A stretch of 64,000 bases of DNA from Acarospora socialis. Taxonomy: Eukaryota > Ascomycota > Lecanoromycetes > Acarosporales > Acarosporaceae. Positions 12,345 to 23,316 of this stretch are shown here, one piece after another (position 1 is the first letter of the stretch; each line of letters begins with the position of its first letter). Location of the stretch: assembly GCA_025617375.2 (NCBI GenBank), contig JAMYGW020000008.1, forward strand, positions 1,178,001 through 1,242,000, written 5' to 3'. Below the pieces are notes generated by a model. It was given only the letters and a program-made list of their open reading frames with translations, searched no databases and was not told where the DNA came from. A program made the position numbers and the translations under genes.

Positions 12345-12905
12345 AATATTTATATACGGAAGCCCAATAAGACCCGGCTATTATAGGGTTTGCGCAAAGC
12401 ATCCGGCTGTTCACCCTGGCCCAACGTGCCGCTGCCGAGTCCCACGTTCTGGTTGCTGCAGGTATCCGCCAGGTAGTCCCTCAAGGGGACCCAACTCTTC
12501 ACGGTGGTTCGTCCCTGGGCCAATGTCACCGGCTGTGTTCCCCTTTACCCTCCCTCCAGGCCCTCGCTCGAGCCGCGGTAAGATGGTTCGGAGGATTCGA
12601 TCACGCGCCGCAGGGACGTCACGATCGATGCGGTGCGACCGCCTCCTCAGCTCGGCCGGGCAGGAGGCAAGCGTCAAAAGAGATGCCAAGTACGAGCGTA
12701 GCACAAAGTATGTCGAAGCTGGAAAGTTCCCTCACCCCTCGAGACTCTGGCTTTTGGAAAGTCAAAAAGGGAAGCAGCTGCGGCGCACGAGCTTTCTGTG
12801 CTGCACTGCAGCCAGGAACAAAAAGTGTGTGTGGGTGGATGTGTGGTGAGGTGTGGGTCTGGACGTGGGTGTGTGTTTGTGTCGCTGTGTGGTTCCTGTT
12901 GATTC

Positions 12906-12944
12906 CCTGCGACTGCCTGCGACTGCCTGCGACTGCCTGCGACT
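12906..12944. repeat. 10-bp tandem repeat, about 3.9 copies
   Basis: Perfect head-to-tail copies of GACTGCCTGC lie in the ERT1 upstream region. The unit is not a multiple of three and no coding frame is supported, so it is a minisatellite. Confidence 0.9.
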
Positions 12945-13378
12945 TTCGTGTGGAGGGCTGCTATATTCGGCCTGCGGGGTTTGGGATCACCAGGAGATTG
13001 AGGAGGCCACTGAGTTGTGGATGGTGGTACAGAGCCTTTGCCTTACACCACATATGATGATGAGGTGCTGAATGCTGTATGTACATACGAGTAATGGCCT
13101 CTTATTGAAGGTAAGTTCTGCATGGATTCTGCACATCCTGTCCCCTTCGAGGGCGCATATGGCAAGGTAGGTATGGTAAGATATGCGATTGGCCAGGGCA
13201 GCTAAGGCAAGGTGAGGTAAGGATGGGGGGAAAGGAGATGCAAGTAGGTAAGCCTTATTATTTGACACGATGGTTTGTTTTTGGGGATGCGCATTCATCG
13301 ACGGGGGGCGCGTGGGAGTGGAGGGAGAGGTTGATTTGGATTTCGACAATCAATCCATCCAGACCTGCTTCCAATCTT

Positions 13379-13404
13379 TCTCTCTCTCTCTCTCTGTCTC
13401 TCTC
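13379..13404. repeat. CT microsatellite
   Basis: A (CT)n run interrupted once by a G, in gene-free DNA upstream of ERT1. Confidence 0.9.
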
Positions 13405-14365
13405 AATAGGTAATACCTTAATAATGATAATGTCTCGCTTCTTCCCCACATGAGATGAGTTAAGCCACATGTGACATGTGTAAGCTCAATGCGGTTAGCC
13501 GAGCTGCTGCGCACGGATCCCCTCTTCCACTCTCATCTCTTTCCAATCCCCATCAAGAAATGACGAAAGGACAGAGGGAAAGGAGAAGCAGAAGGAGAGG
13601 GAGAAGGAGAAGGCCAAGGCGAGGGCGAATATCAATGTGAGGCGCAGGCGTAAACGAAGAAGAGAAGAAAAAGAAGCAAGAGTGGAAGGGTCCCCAGTCC
13701 TTTGGAATCAGGGTATCTGACACAACATCTAAGGTACCTAAGGTATGTACGGGGTCCTCGTAATTACAATCATTATTGTTTATCATTATTCTGATTTCAA
13801 AACATCTACGAGTACAGCTTTTGGGAAACACTGCTGTCACACCTTAGGTACCCATCTATGTTACCTTACTGACCTGACCTTACCTTACCTTACTACCTTG
13901 TTTGTGCCATGTCGTGCAATATTAATACCTTACCTTAGCTTGTCAGATTCGACGCAAGTGCAAGGGCTTTTCGGTCCGATCCAGCCAAGCCGAGTGCAGT
14001 CCTACCCTTACACCTAGGTAATCCAGTCCCACTCAGACTTTCGAGCAAGTGTCTCTGTACGAGGTACCACACCCACTCGTGTACCTGTTCCTCTTATGGT
14101 TCTTGCGAGATCATAACAGGTCAGATATGATTTCATACCTACGACATACCTACCTTAGATACCTGACTCTATAACCATATAACGTACATGCTTTGCCTTG
14201 TGCGCCCAATGAGACCTTACCTTACCTGATCTGACCCACCCGCGCTGCTCTCGATGCGTGATACGTGATGCACGTCGTCCTTATCCCTTATCCATTATCC
14301 TTCCTTCCGGATAAGAGATGGCACGACGAGGGGGCAATGATCGTCAATGCCGTGCAGCGATCTGC

Positions 14366-16497
14366 CTACTTCCCTGAAGCGAATCTACTGCTTCCCCGAA
14401 TGCGCTTGCCGTATCTGAAGAAGAGGTACCTGTGTGTTGTGTTTTGAATTTAGCAACCAGAACTCAAAACCCAACAAAATTTCCGCGCCCGGCAGGCGGT
14501 GAAGACGGTGAGACATACGGGAAAGGCGCCATGGCCACGGTCAAGAAGGCCAGAAGGGACGTTGCCCATTGATATCCAAGCTTGTTGTACACTGTGCGCG
14601 CACACGTAGGTAGCCGTCAGCGAGTGGGACAAGTATGGTGGGAAGGCATGGCATATGCACGGGCGGCATGTCTTAGACATACTTTGTACACCGAACAACG
14701 GGAACGCCGCCGCGAAGCTGCTCCGGGCGAAGCTGTTCGCGGCTAGAGCACTGGCCGCGAACAGGGGATAAGCGTCAACGAGGAAAGTGAAGACCCCAGA
14801 GAAGACTAGTAACGTCCTATTTCGGAGGGTCAGTGGGGGGCGTGACGGTCACACAAGGCACGGCGGTACGGTACCCCATCCCAAATACGGCGCTGCCAAT
14901 GACAGGCACGATCCAATGCACCCACGGATACGTCGACCAGCCAAACCAGAAGAGCCCAATGGGTACCAGGATCCCTCCCGCGATCGCGGGCGGAAGCCGG
15001 TACTCAGGCTCGGCGCCACCTGGCTCACCACCGTTCTGCTCACGCTGTTGGACGAGGCGCAAGTAGTTGTTGTGCCACAATGGATCCGTCAATACACCTG
15101 CCAACATGCCGGCTAGTATCCCAACGAAAGTCAGTCCGACCTGCCACAACTGAAATCCATGGTTGTGTTCGAACACGACCGCGAACGCGCCAAAAAACAG
15201 ATACAATACCCCTAATAATAGCGCAGAGTAGATGCATAAATTCGAACACATTGGCTCCAAAGTCAGCAGCTGGAAGGGCCGGTAAATGGAACGGAGGACG
15301 GTTTCTGCTATGGAGCGATCCATCTTCTCGATTGGTGCCTGCCAGCTCTCGTTCCCTGTCTCTTTCCGTAACCGCATCGCTTTTCGGCGGAGGAGAACTG
15401 GATGGTACGTTTCCGGCACGAGTAGAATGATGAGAGCAAGCATGACCCCGGACCAGATAAGAAGAGTGTAAAATGACCAACGCCTGTGTTTGGTCAGCAG
15501 GTAAATAAGGTCAGCCTCCGCTATGACCACCTACCACGAAGCGTATTGATTGATAAAGCCACCTAATATCGGGCCAACCTCCGGCCCGAGGAACGGACTC
15601 GCAGTGTATATCATCATTGGAGCTTGAAGCTCGTTGCGTGTGAAAAGGTCACCTACCGTACCTCCAGCTACACTGAGAAAGGCACTACCGACTAGCCCAT
15701 TGATAAAGCGTGCGACAAGCATGGTCTGGATGTTTTGCGCGACTGCACAAGGTATGATCCAAATAAGGAACAGTACTAGGGAAACAATATAGATAGGACG
15801 GCGGCCGTAGAACTAGACAAGTCAGTGATGAGACAATGCTCAACTCTAAACAGATCCCTACCTCTGATAACGGGGCTAGAAGCATGGGACCAATGCCCAG
15901 GCCCATGACAAACAGTGAAAGACCGAGTGTGGCAACGATCTGAGAGCAGTCGAATTCCTTGGTTATCTGCCCATATGTCGAAGTATACAGGGAAGATGTG
16001 CAGGTCCTGCCCTCAGTCAACTTTCGATCTGCTCAGCATCTTGGGGCACCCCACACATACACGCATAACGAGCTCGCGGAGAGGATGAGAACAATCAGCC
16101 ATTTTCTTGCCTTGCCCATGCTGCGCGGATTCATCGGGTCATTGTCCCCATCCCACTGTACCTCAAACTCTTTCTCCGAATCATGAGGTTGGTCTTGTTC
16201 TTGGCTGCCAACAGGCACATCCTCACTCATGCATCCGTAGCCATCTCCACCACCATATGATCTCGTCGAATGTAGGGATAATGGCCGGCTTCTCGACGTC
16301 GTCCTGTGACTAGCTGCCCCTGTCTCTGATGTCTTACCACGAATGGGTTCGAATGCGGTTTTCGCGCTATGATGATTGTCTCTCGTGATCGGGCTCCGGC
16401 TGTGATCCGGAGCATCATCATCCATGTTGGTCCCCACGATCGTTTGAGAACCAGTGGACGAATAAGGTGAGCCTGCAGCAGCCGTACCTGCGGCCAT
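14366..16497 (-). CDS. MFS transporter, DHA1 drug/polyamine:H+ antiporter type
   Basis: Twelve-helix major facilitator, probably a plasma-membrane exporter of polyamines or drugs (Tpo/Flr group). Seven exons (16061-16497, 15862-16006, 15535-15812, 14875-15483, 14683-14816, 14519-14591, 14366-14429) give 579 residues, and every phase closes. A polar cytosolic N-terminus of about 130 residues precedes helix 1. Family signatures are WDGDNDPMNPRSMGKARKW, YTSTYGQITKEFDCSQIVA, APLSEFYGRRPIYI (motif A), GFINQYASWRWSFY and VDAYPLFAASALAANSFARS (the DHA1 motif C region). It ends FPYLFFRYGKRIRGSSRFAS. Introns are 49-101 nt. No metabolite-cluster genes are adjacent. The substrate is unknown. Confidence 0.9.
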
Positions 16498-19052
16498 TAA
16501 CGGTTTTGACGTTATAGATCCTAAACACAGAGATCGAATCCCACTCCTGATACACTCAGGGTTATAGATTCTATATGTTAAGGACCGGATAGTTGTCGTC
16601 CTGCATATGTCAACGTGAACTCTCCGACGCTTTGACTCTGAGTCTCCGTCAAGACTTTCCGTGTCAGGGTTCGACGAGTTTCACCCCCACAGGTTTCACC
16701 CTGGTTGCAACAACTGCAGAGACGGGAAATGAGGTTGAGACGTGACACCCGTACTGTGAGGACCAGAGATATCCATCTCGTCGCCTGAAAGAGTTTTTGA
16801 GACTGGTGATTCTGACGGACTTAACGCCGCCTTAGCGCAGCATAGTTGACGTGCAGTAAGAAAAGCTTCTATCGCTTGCCGAGAGATTGCCGAACTTTAT
16901 CTCCGGAATCACCTCCGGGTAATAGCTCAGATCGCAACTTGGGCTATATTATCTCGCTGTCCTTTCCTAGTATTCAATAGTATGATCAATTAAGATATAA
17001 GCACCTAACTCCATTACACACCAGTTAGTGATACGCAGACCACATATGGAAGTCTTCTGTAGAATCAGGAGAATCAGGAAAATCTATGGCTCGCTTCTCA
17101 ACATCTCACCAGCCCCATTCCGAATCGGCTGCTCTCGCGCTCCAAACAGTTGAGCAGTTCCTTCACATTTCTCATTCCCATAGTGAGTGTTCACTCCAAA
17201 CAGAGCAAAATGGCCTTCCTCTCTTTCCAGTCGTTCTGCCGGAAAAGTCAAGGATGTACGAAAACCGATCCTTGTCCAAGGTGCACCAAATGTCCAAGGT
17301 AAACCAACCGAAAAGACACATCACAAGCTTGATGTGTCGTGAGATCGCCGTCTGCACAAAGAAGAGCCCATCGCGCCTGATGAGGCGATACTGCTACATG
17401 CAAAGCCCATTTTGAGAGGAGGGTTGTACATTCGATCCATGAGAGCGATATCTGTCAATCCTTCTGGACCCTCTGGCACATGCAGTCATTCTCGAGGCAC
17501 CTGCTGCGCATGCCCATCAAGAACCTGTGACCGATATAGGGTTACCAAGTCTTCCAATCAGAGGCCTTCATCAGCATGAGGTGCCTGTTGACCTTCGCCC
17601 CAGCTATGCCATGAGAGAATAGAATGAAGATAGTCGCGACTGGACGACACTCCATCCCTATGTTCTCGTCTCTTTCTCTCTCTGGAGAAATATGTGAATG
17701 AACAAGTATTGCTGTTCTAGCTTGAAATTCTCCGCCGGACTGGCGACTGACAGCGGTTCAGTACTGGAAGACCTCCGGTTCGTCACAACGTCCATCATCG
17801 CATAAGAAGTTGAAAGGCTCGTCCGTCACTTGTGTCATTTGTCCACATTTGACAATAACTAGAGTACAGATCTTTGTCAAGGTGCAGAAAGGATCGAGTC
17901 AGGGATCACGGCTGCCTGGACGGCAGGGCCGCGAAACCACTCCGGCATTTCACGCTTCTTGTCAAGACTGTACTACTCCCAACGGGAGTGGGGAAGTAGC
18001 CGATGTGATACTGCATATCAAAGCGATCAACCATACCGCCAGTCCTTCCGCGGGAGGTAAAGAACAACCATCGACCGTTAGACCACTTCCTGATAAGTCC
18101 AAACACTCTAACTCATGCATCTTGGTACGAAACCACTAACTGTCTTTATCCATTCTACCAGAGCGGGCCACACACTCTATCGCGCGAAACACTCCGCCGA
18201 AAGCACCACGTCGATTTAAGAAGCATGGCCATAGATGAAGCCTCTACTTTCGGGCTATACTCGCCGTTGAGGAAAGCGAGCCGGCACGCAGAGTTGCGTT
18301 GATCCAGTATGCATAAGCGCTGGTATTGCGAAATGCAGATATCAGTGCAGTAACCACGTCAGTGTGGGCTGATCTCCGTGAAGGCATCAAAGGGGTTCGG
18401 AGCCTTGACATTCCATCCATATGAGATGCATTGGCGCTCCAGCGATGTGGGATGCATGCATGATCGAGGAGATCATCCGCTGCCGGCTATGATACGGTTT
18501 CGTTGTCCATCCACATTAACGAATGGCCGACCTGCCGACTCTGGACCTCCACCAGTAGGTTTGATTCCATGGCATGTGGTTGTGAAACGCTAGAGAGAGT
18601 CACGATCCACAATATGCAAGCAATCTTGCAGCTTGCAAGGTGCATGGAAGAACCATGGAGGCATCGTCAAGGGCCTTCAGCATCAGATAACGCAGGCGTG
18701 TGCTCTTTAGGTACTTTGTGGAATGTGATCTCCTGCAGGTCGCTTTCAGCTTCGACTTTCTGAGATTGCTCGCTTCACCCCGCACCGCATACTGCGGAAG
18801 GCGCAGCGTCCTGTGGTTCTCCTCTCCTCGAGGTGAGTAGTGATGGTGTGCTTGAAGTCGGTAACAAGCCATTTCAGGCACTCGATCGTGCAAGATAGAG
18901 CTGTTGAGGATTACAAATTGTTCGCTAACAATTGCTCTTCCATTGCAAAGGCGTACCATGCTGCCAGTAATTTACATCAAGGTACTGTATTCGTACTCGT
19001 ACTCGAGTTCCCTCCGTGTGCGTTTTGACTCAGAGTACGAGCAGTACGAAGG
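16498..19052. other. 2.5-kb gene-poor region
   Basis: Holds the transporter promoter and the 3' side of the epimerase gene. Short open frames on both strands lack family resemblance and splice continuity. Two short cysteine-dense frames on the plus strand (17210-17302 and 17439-17579) are discussed as a finding. Composition is mixed, with an AT-rich patch around 16,940-17,060. Confidence 0.45.
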
Positions 19053-19952
19053 CTAGGGTTTGCAGTACTTCCTCCAGTTGTGCACATCCTTGTATCCCAA
19101 TACCTCCCTGATCTTTCTATTACTCAACGGTGCTTCCCACTCACCCATCTCTCTGGTTATTGGTACACCGGGACACTCATTCTTCAGGAACTCCACCGTA
19201 GGCACCTTCGTGGTAATCGTGTCGTTCGTAGCATTGAAGATTTGGAAACCCAGTCCATCGCGCTTGACGCACAGGTCGCAGATCTGGCCGAGATCTCGCG
19301 CATCAATGTACGACCATGCGTTCCGTTTCCGGGTAGACGGATTGTTCACGTAGCTGGAAAAGTCGGGTTCGTACTCGTGCGGTTCGATTACGTTACCGAT
19401 GCGCAGCGCATAGATGTCCGCCCCAAACCTGCGGGCAAAACTTCGGGCGCATCGCTCGCCGCATAGTTTCGATGTGGCGTAGGTATCCATTGGGTCAACA
19501 TCGTAGTCTTCCTCCAGCGGAAATGAATGGTAGTCCACGTCGCCCTGCGCGAAACACACGCCGTACGTCGTCTCGCTACTGGCGATGATGATCTTCTTGA
19601 TCCCCAGCTTGCAGGCCGCTTCGATCACGTTGTACGTGCCGAGCACATTCCCCTTGAAGCATTCGTTGTCCGGGACGAGCATGTTCCGGGCGTAAGCGGC
19701 GAAGTGGATCACCGCATCGACCTTGTCGACCTGTGGTCCTTCGTAGCCGGCCATGTTGAAGTGCGAGCTGAGGGCATTGAAGACTTGGCCGCTATCTGTG
19801 AGGTCAGTCTTAAGGGTGTAGACGTCTGGATTAGGGAGCGGAACGAGATCCAAGTTGAGAACCTTGTGCCCTTGGTTGAGAAGATAAGGAATCACATGGC
19901 GGCCAGCTTTACCGGAACCGCCAGTGAAAACGATTCGTTTGCCAGCAGCCAT
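19053..19952 (-). CDS. NAD(P)-dependent epimerase/dehydratase (extended SDR)
   Basis: Single-exon 299-residue extended short-chain dehydrogenase/reductase, likely acting on a sugar nucleotide or uronate. The Rossmann motif TGGSGKAG is at residues 10-17, the adenine-side acidic motif around TDLTD, and the catalytic Tyr158/Lys162 in DTYATSKLCGE with the serine in IIASSETTYG. GNVLGTYNVIEA and YIDARDLGQIC are typical of UDP-glucose-4-epimerase-like enzymes. The first ATG is at 19952; the frame is open further upstream but only from a GTG. It sits alone in a gene-poor stretch. The precise substrate cannot be inferred. Confidence 0.85.
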   Translation of the reverse strand: MAAGKRIVFTGGSGKAGRHVIPYLLNQGHKVLNLDLVPLPNPDVYTLKTDLTDSGQVFNALSSHFNMAGYEGPQVDKVDAVIHFAAYARNMLVPDNECFKGNVLGTYNVIEAACKLGIKKIIIASSETTYGVCFAQGDVDYHSFPLEEDYDVDPMDTYATSKLCGERCARSFARRFGADIYALRIGNVIEPHEYEPDFSSYVNNPSTRKRNAWSYIDARDLGQICDLCVKRDGLGFQIFNATNDTITTKVPTVEFLKNECPGVPITREMGEWEAPLSNRKIREVLGYKDVHNWRKYCKP

Positions 19953-20398
19953 TTTCAATGTGATGAGATTATGATCGATTATGGAGATATGGAAGCACAC
20001 TGTCAGGCAACATAGGTCTTTTGTGGTCGTACTCTAGTAGGTAGCTAAGATATGGAGATTTGGGCTTCGTGAATGACATTAATGGGGAGGTTTTGTTCAC
20101 CCGAACGGACTTCGGTCGAATGAAAGCCGAGCCCTCATTTTCCTACAATTCACATGGAATTTACTCGCCCACGCAAGGCTCAGCAAACGAAATATATTCT
20201 TTATATCACAATGCACATGGTCTGTCTGCCGTGTAAGGCGTACTACTTGAATAACTCAGACACCAGCGCCATCGATGGACGCAATGAACCCATATACCAG
20301 AGCGTGATGCATGTATGTCCCACAGCCAAAGCATCCCAGGCATTCCGACCCTTAACCTATATGAACAATTAAACGAAACAGTCGTAAGTCCCAGTACG
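19953..20398. other. Intergenic, no gene seen
   Basis: About 450 bp separating two minus-strand genes: the epimerase promoter and the 3' flank of the coiled-coil protein gene. No structure noticed. Confidence 0.5.
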
Positions 20399-22040
20399 TC
20401 AAAACATTGAGCTTTGCTTCTTCTTGATTCTTTGCGCGCCGTCGTTGATTTGACTTCGTATGCCAAAGATGCTTCGTTTCCCGTGGAGTTGAGGTCTCTC
20501 AAGAGGGCTGGACAAATTGCCACTCGCCAGGAAGGCGGTAGATGCTGCATGTACTCCCCAATTAGGGGTTTGTAGGTATGGTCCGCTTGGGACAGAAGGT
20601 TGGTTTGGAACTGGGGCTTGCGGAAAGCCTGAACGGTGATGTTGAGGTCCATATGGAGGCCTTGCGAATGCTGAAGGTACCACAGGTACAGAATGTCTTT
20701 GAGGGATGTCTTGTCGTGGCGGTAGGTGGGGTCTTGGTTGGTGATTAATCTGCTCCGTAGCATACAGCTTTCTTAGTCGTGCGGTCTCCTTCTCTATCTC
20801 TGCCTGTTTCCGACGAGCTTCCTTCTCTTCGGTCTCAAGCATCTTTTTCACACGTTTTGTTTCAGCATGGTCGGCCCTCTTTCGCTCACGTTCTTCGTGT
20901 TCGACCTGTGTCTTCAGACGAGCCGTCTCGGCATCAATTTCCCATTGGGTACGCGGATCTGTAGGCGGAGGCCGAGGTATTCGGCCTTGCTTTGATGGCT
21001 GTTGTTGATTGTGTGCTCCGGTAATGGATTGCGAGAAGTCAGATGGGGATCGTCTGTGTGACTGTCCGACCTGAGGCATGGCAGTTGAATGATATAGCCC
21101 AGCTACCGCGGCTGGTGGCATTGTCTTCCGTCCACTTGACGAAGCTTCGTTACTATCTCGTCTTGGTGGTTCTGTGATCTTAAAAGCATCTTTCAGCTGA
21201 CCAAAAAAGACATCCTTTATAACTACTGCGCTAAGAAGCATAACTACCTCCAAACCCTTTGGGTCCTCCATCTCGACCCGATTGAGGTTTGGTTCGTAAA
21301 TCGTGATTTCCTTCAAATGTCTGAATAAGGCCACTGTGATATCTGGTTCCTTGTTCTTCTTCTTGCTACCGTCGGGGTTCGTAGATTTCCCCGATAACGA
21401 GCAGACCAGGTCTTTCGATAGCTTTCCATCTTTCTTCCATTTAAAGTTGATCTTAGGAGTCGTCTCTGATGCAGCTGGATCGCTCTGTGTCCTATCCAGA
21501 GCAGATGCCGAAGGTTTCCGAAAGGTCTGCTGTGGCATTTCAAACTCCCAGTATGCTGCGGTACCCCAAGATCCGGGTTTCTGCTTCACATGTACTTGCT
21601 GGTCTGGGTTATAGAGCTGTATCGTAAACTCCTGGGGCAATTTGGGCTGTGGAGGAGGGGGTACTCCGCCATTCAGACGGATCTCCTCTGCCGTGAACGT
21701 CTGTTGCGTCCATTCTGGGACGAGGAGAACCTCTCCAAAAAGTATTTCTGGGTTGTAAGAGTCGTACAAAGCAACTGCATACCGGTTTCTTGAAGCCGGT
21801 ATCGAAGGGTCGGGATAACGAAGGGAGTAAGCCGGCTGGGCCTCGGAGCCGTATTGAGAAAGATAGACGGGGATACTGTGCTTGAGGTTTTCCGTAGACG
21901 GTTTTAGGTAGAACGCTGCGTCATCATAAAAATCAGCCCAGGGTGCTCAGATAGCGTGGTGTTTCCTCGACGTACTGGGAAGATTCTCGTCAAGCATGGC
22001 TGCTGACCGGTACTTTGTGATGATCACTTATACAATCCAT
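20399..22040 (-). CDS. Fungal protein of unknown function with a C-terminal coiled coil
   Basis: Not recognised by a named domain. The main exon is 20399-21945. Coding continues upstream of the first in-frame ATG (21769) through FYLKPSTENLKHSIPVYL and SLRYPDPSIPASRNRYAVAL, which read as well-conserved protein, so the true start lies further up. Best candidate: a tiny first exon 22034-22040 (ATGGATT) joined by an 88-nt intron, giving MDSPWADFYDDAAF and 517 residues. Features are EVLLVPEWTQQTFTAEEIRL and VQLYNPDQQ-like strands near the N-terminus, a Lys-rich linker (KSTNPDGSKKKNKEPDI), a Pro-rich segment, then a charged coiled coil of about 70 residues rich in Glu/Arg/Lys, and a Pro/Gln-rich tail ending KKKQSSMF. 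The start is uncertain. Confidence 0.65.
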
Positions 22041-22854
22041 ACGATGTATGTATCTTTGGACTGACGTCTGACCTCTATAAGTCATACTCAAGAGTTGTTG
22101 TGATGCTTGAACGCAGCCTCGAATGGGACGTAACCATCTTGCCAAGCAGCAAGGCGCGTTTGGTCCGCAACCTAACTTAGCTCCCGCTGCGGCCACTTCC
22201 ACGCGGCTATCCCTGCATGTGCATTAAGCTTACTGTACATCACCTTGCTGGGAACTATCGTAGTGACTCGTAAGTACAGAACGCTTTACTCGAGGATATT
22301 GGTGGTACAGAGTGGATGTTTGCTGAGTGTAGGGTAACTATATGTCAGACTACGTATACACCGAGGGTGGGCCCAACAATCCTCTTGCTGGTTCTGCAGA
22401 CATACGTTCGCTACTGTAAAATCGTGCCATTGCCTCGTAAAAGGTAGGTTATCTTTCGACAAGGCTGGATGGGTGCTTTACGGCTCACCTGGTCTCAGAG
22501 ACCCCTTTCTCTTGAGAAAAAGGGCCTCAGGAATAGCAAAAGGTTTAGAGAGGAGGAGACGGCCTTGGGCATAGGAGATAGAATTGACGATTCTGTTTTG
22601 AAATGAGACACCATAGCTTGTCCAATATCGATTACTTAATGAGTGTTTCGTACATAGATGACAATAATCTGAAAACTTGAATTCCCTCCACACGGCCAAA
22701 AAAGGCGTATGATTCCTGAAGATCTGAATCTCGTGAGATGCTAGTCTCTATACCTTTCGTCTTCGAACGGCAGAAAGATAGAGTCCCTGAGAGACTTTAA
22801 CTTGAATCCCACGTGAAGCCCTTTGACAGTGACAGTTTTATCCTCGGAATCGTC
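22041..22854. other. Intergenic, no gene seen
   Basis: About 810 bp between minus-strand genes. Short open frames do not resemble proteins and lack paired splice sites. Confidence 0.45.
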
Positions 22855-23316
22855 CTAATCGTCCTTCTCGCATTCAGGCTTCTTGTAGAAGAAGTCGAAG
22901 TTGCCTTTGCAGGAGTTGTAGGACCTGAGGGAGAGTGATCAGTTTGAGTCCATGGAGATGAGTATATAAATGAGGCAGTGTTACATACCCCCCATAGTGT
23001 TGTCCACAGTCGTCAGACTTGTAGTCACACTTCGAGCACTTCTCGTCCTTGCAATCCGGCTTCGGGTAGCAGGAGTCGAAGCTTTGCTTGCAAGAGTTGT
23101 AGGAGCTGGAAGAGATTCAATCACTGTCAAAGTAAAGACTCTAACATGGAGAGATCATGAACAGGGGCTCATGTACCCGCCATATTCCCTGCCACAGTCA
23201 TCCCGTTTGTACTCGCACTTGTGGCAGCTGTTGCCATTGCCGTTACCAGAGTTGGGAGCGGCCAAGGTGAGCCCAGTGCTGAGGAGCACGGCCAGGCTGA
23301 TTAGGGAAAGCTTCAT
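22855..23316 (-). CDS. Small secreted cysteine-rich protein with two exon-encoded repeats
   Basis: Three exons (23177-23316, 22989-23105, 22855-22924) encode 108 residues. A clear signal peptide (MKLSLISLAVLLSTGLTLAA) is followed by two tandem repeats of about 39 residues. Repeat 1 reads CHKCEYKRDDCGREYGG then SYNSCKQSFDSCYPKPDC. Repeat 2 reads CSKCDYKSDDCGQHYGG then SYNSCKGNFDFFYKKPEC. Both introns are phase 2 and fall at exactly the same point, inside the second Gly codon before SYNSC, so the repeat arose by exon duplication. Repeat 2 has lost one cysteine (SCY to FFY). It is probably extracellular and disulfide-rich, effector- or antimicrobial-like in architecture, but nothing shows function. 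It is isolated in gene-poor DNA. Confidence 0.8.

Larger units (their letters stand above)
12345..14365. promoter_or_regulatory. 2-kb gene-free region upstream of ERT1, rich in AGGTA/TACCT words
   Basis: Between the ERT1 start and the stop of the transporter gene, both on the minus strand, so essentially all of it is available as ERT1 leader and promoter. From about 13,160 to 14,430 the pentamer TACCT or its complement AGGTA and the longer ACCTTACCTTA occur many times, for example around 13,165, 13,730, 13,840-13,900, 13,930, 14,140-14,170 and 14,215. It also holds a 10-bp tandem repeat, a CT tract and a purine-rich stretch at 13,560-13,690. No coding potential is convincing. Confidence 0.5.

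Noticed and set aside
3633-16497. A secondary-metabolite cluster (FAD monooxygenase, Zn2Cys6 regulator, MFS transporter)
   Set aside because: No polyketide, peptide or terpene synthase is present. The regulator is the conserved ERT1/AcuK type, and riboflavin kinase lies between, so proximity is coincidental.
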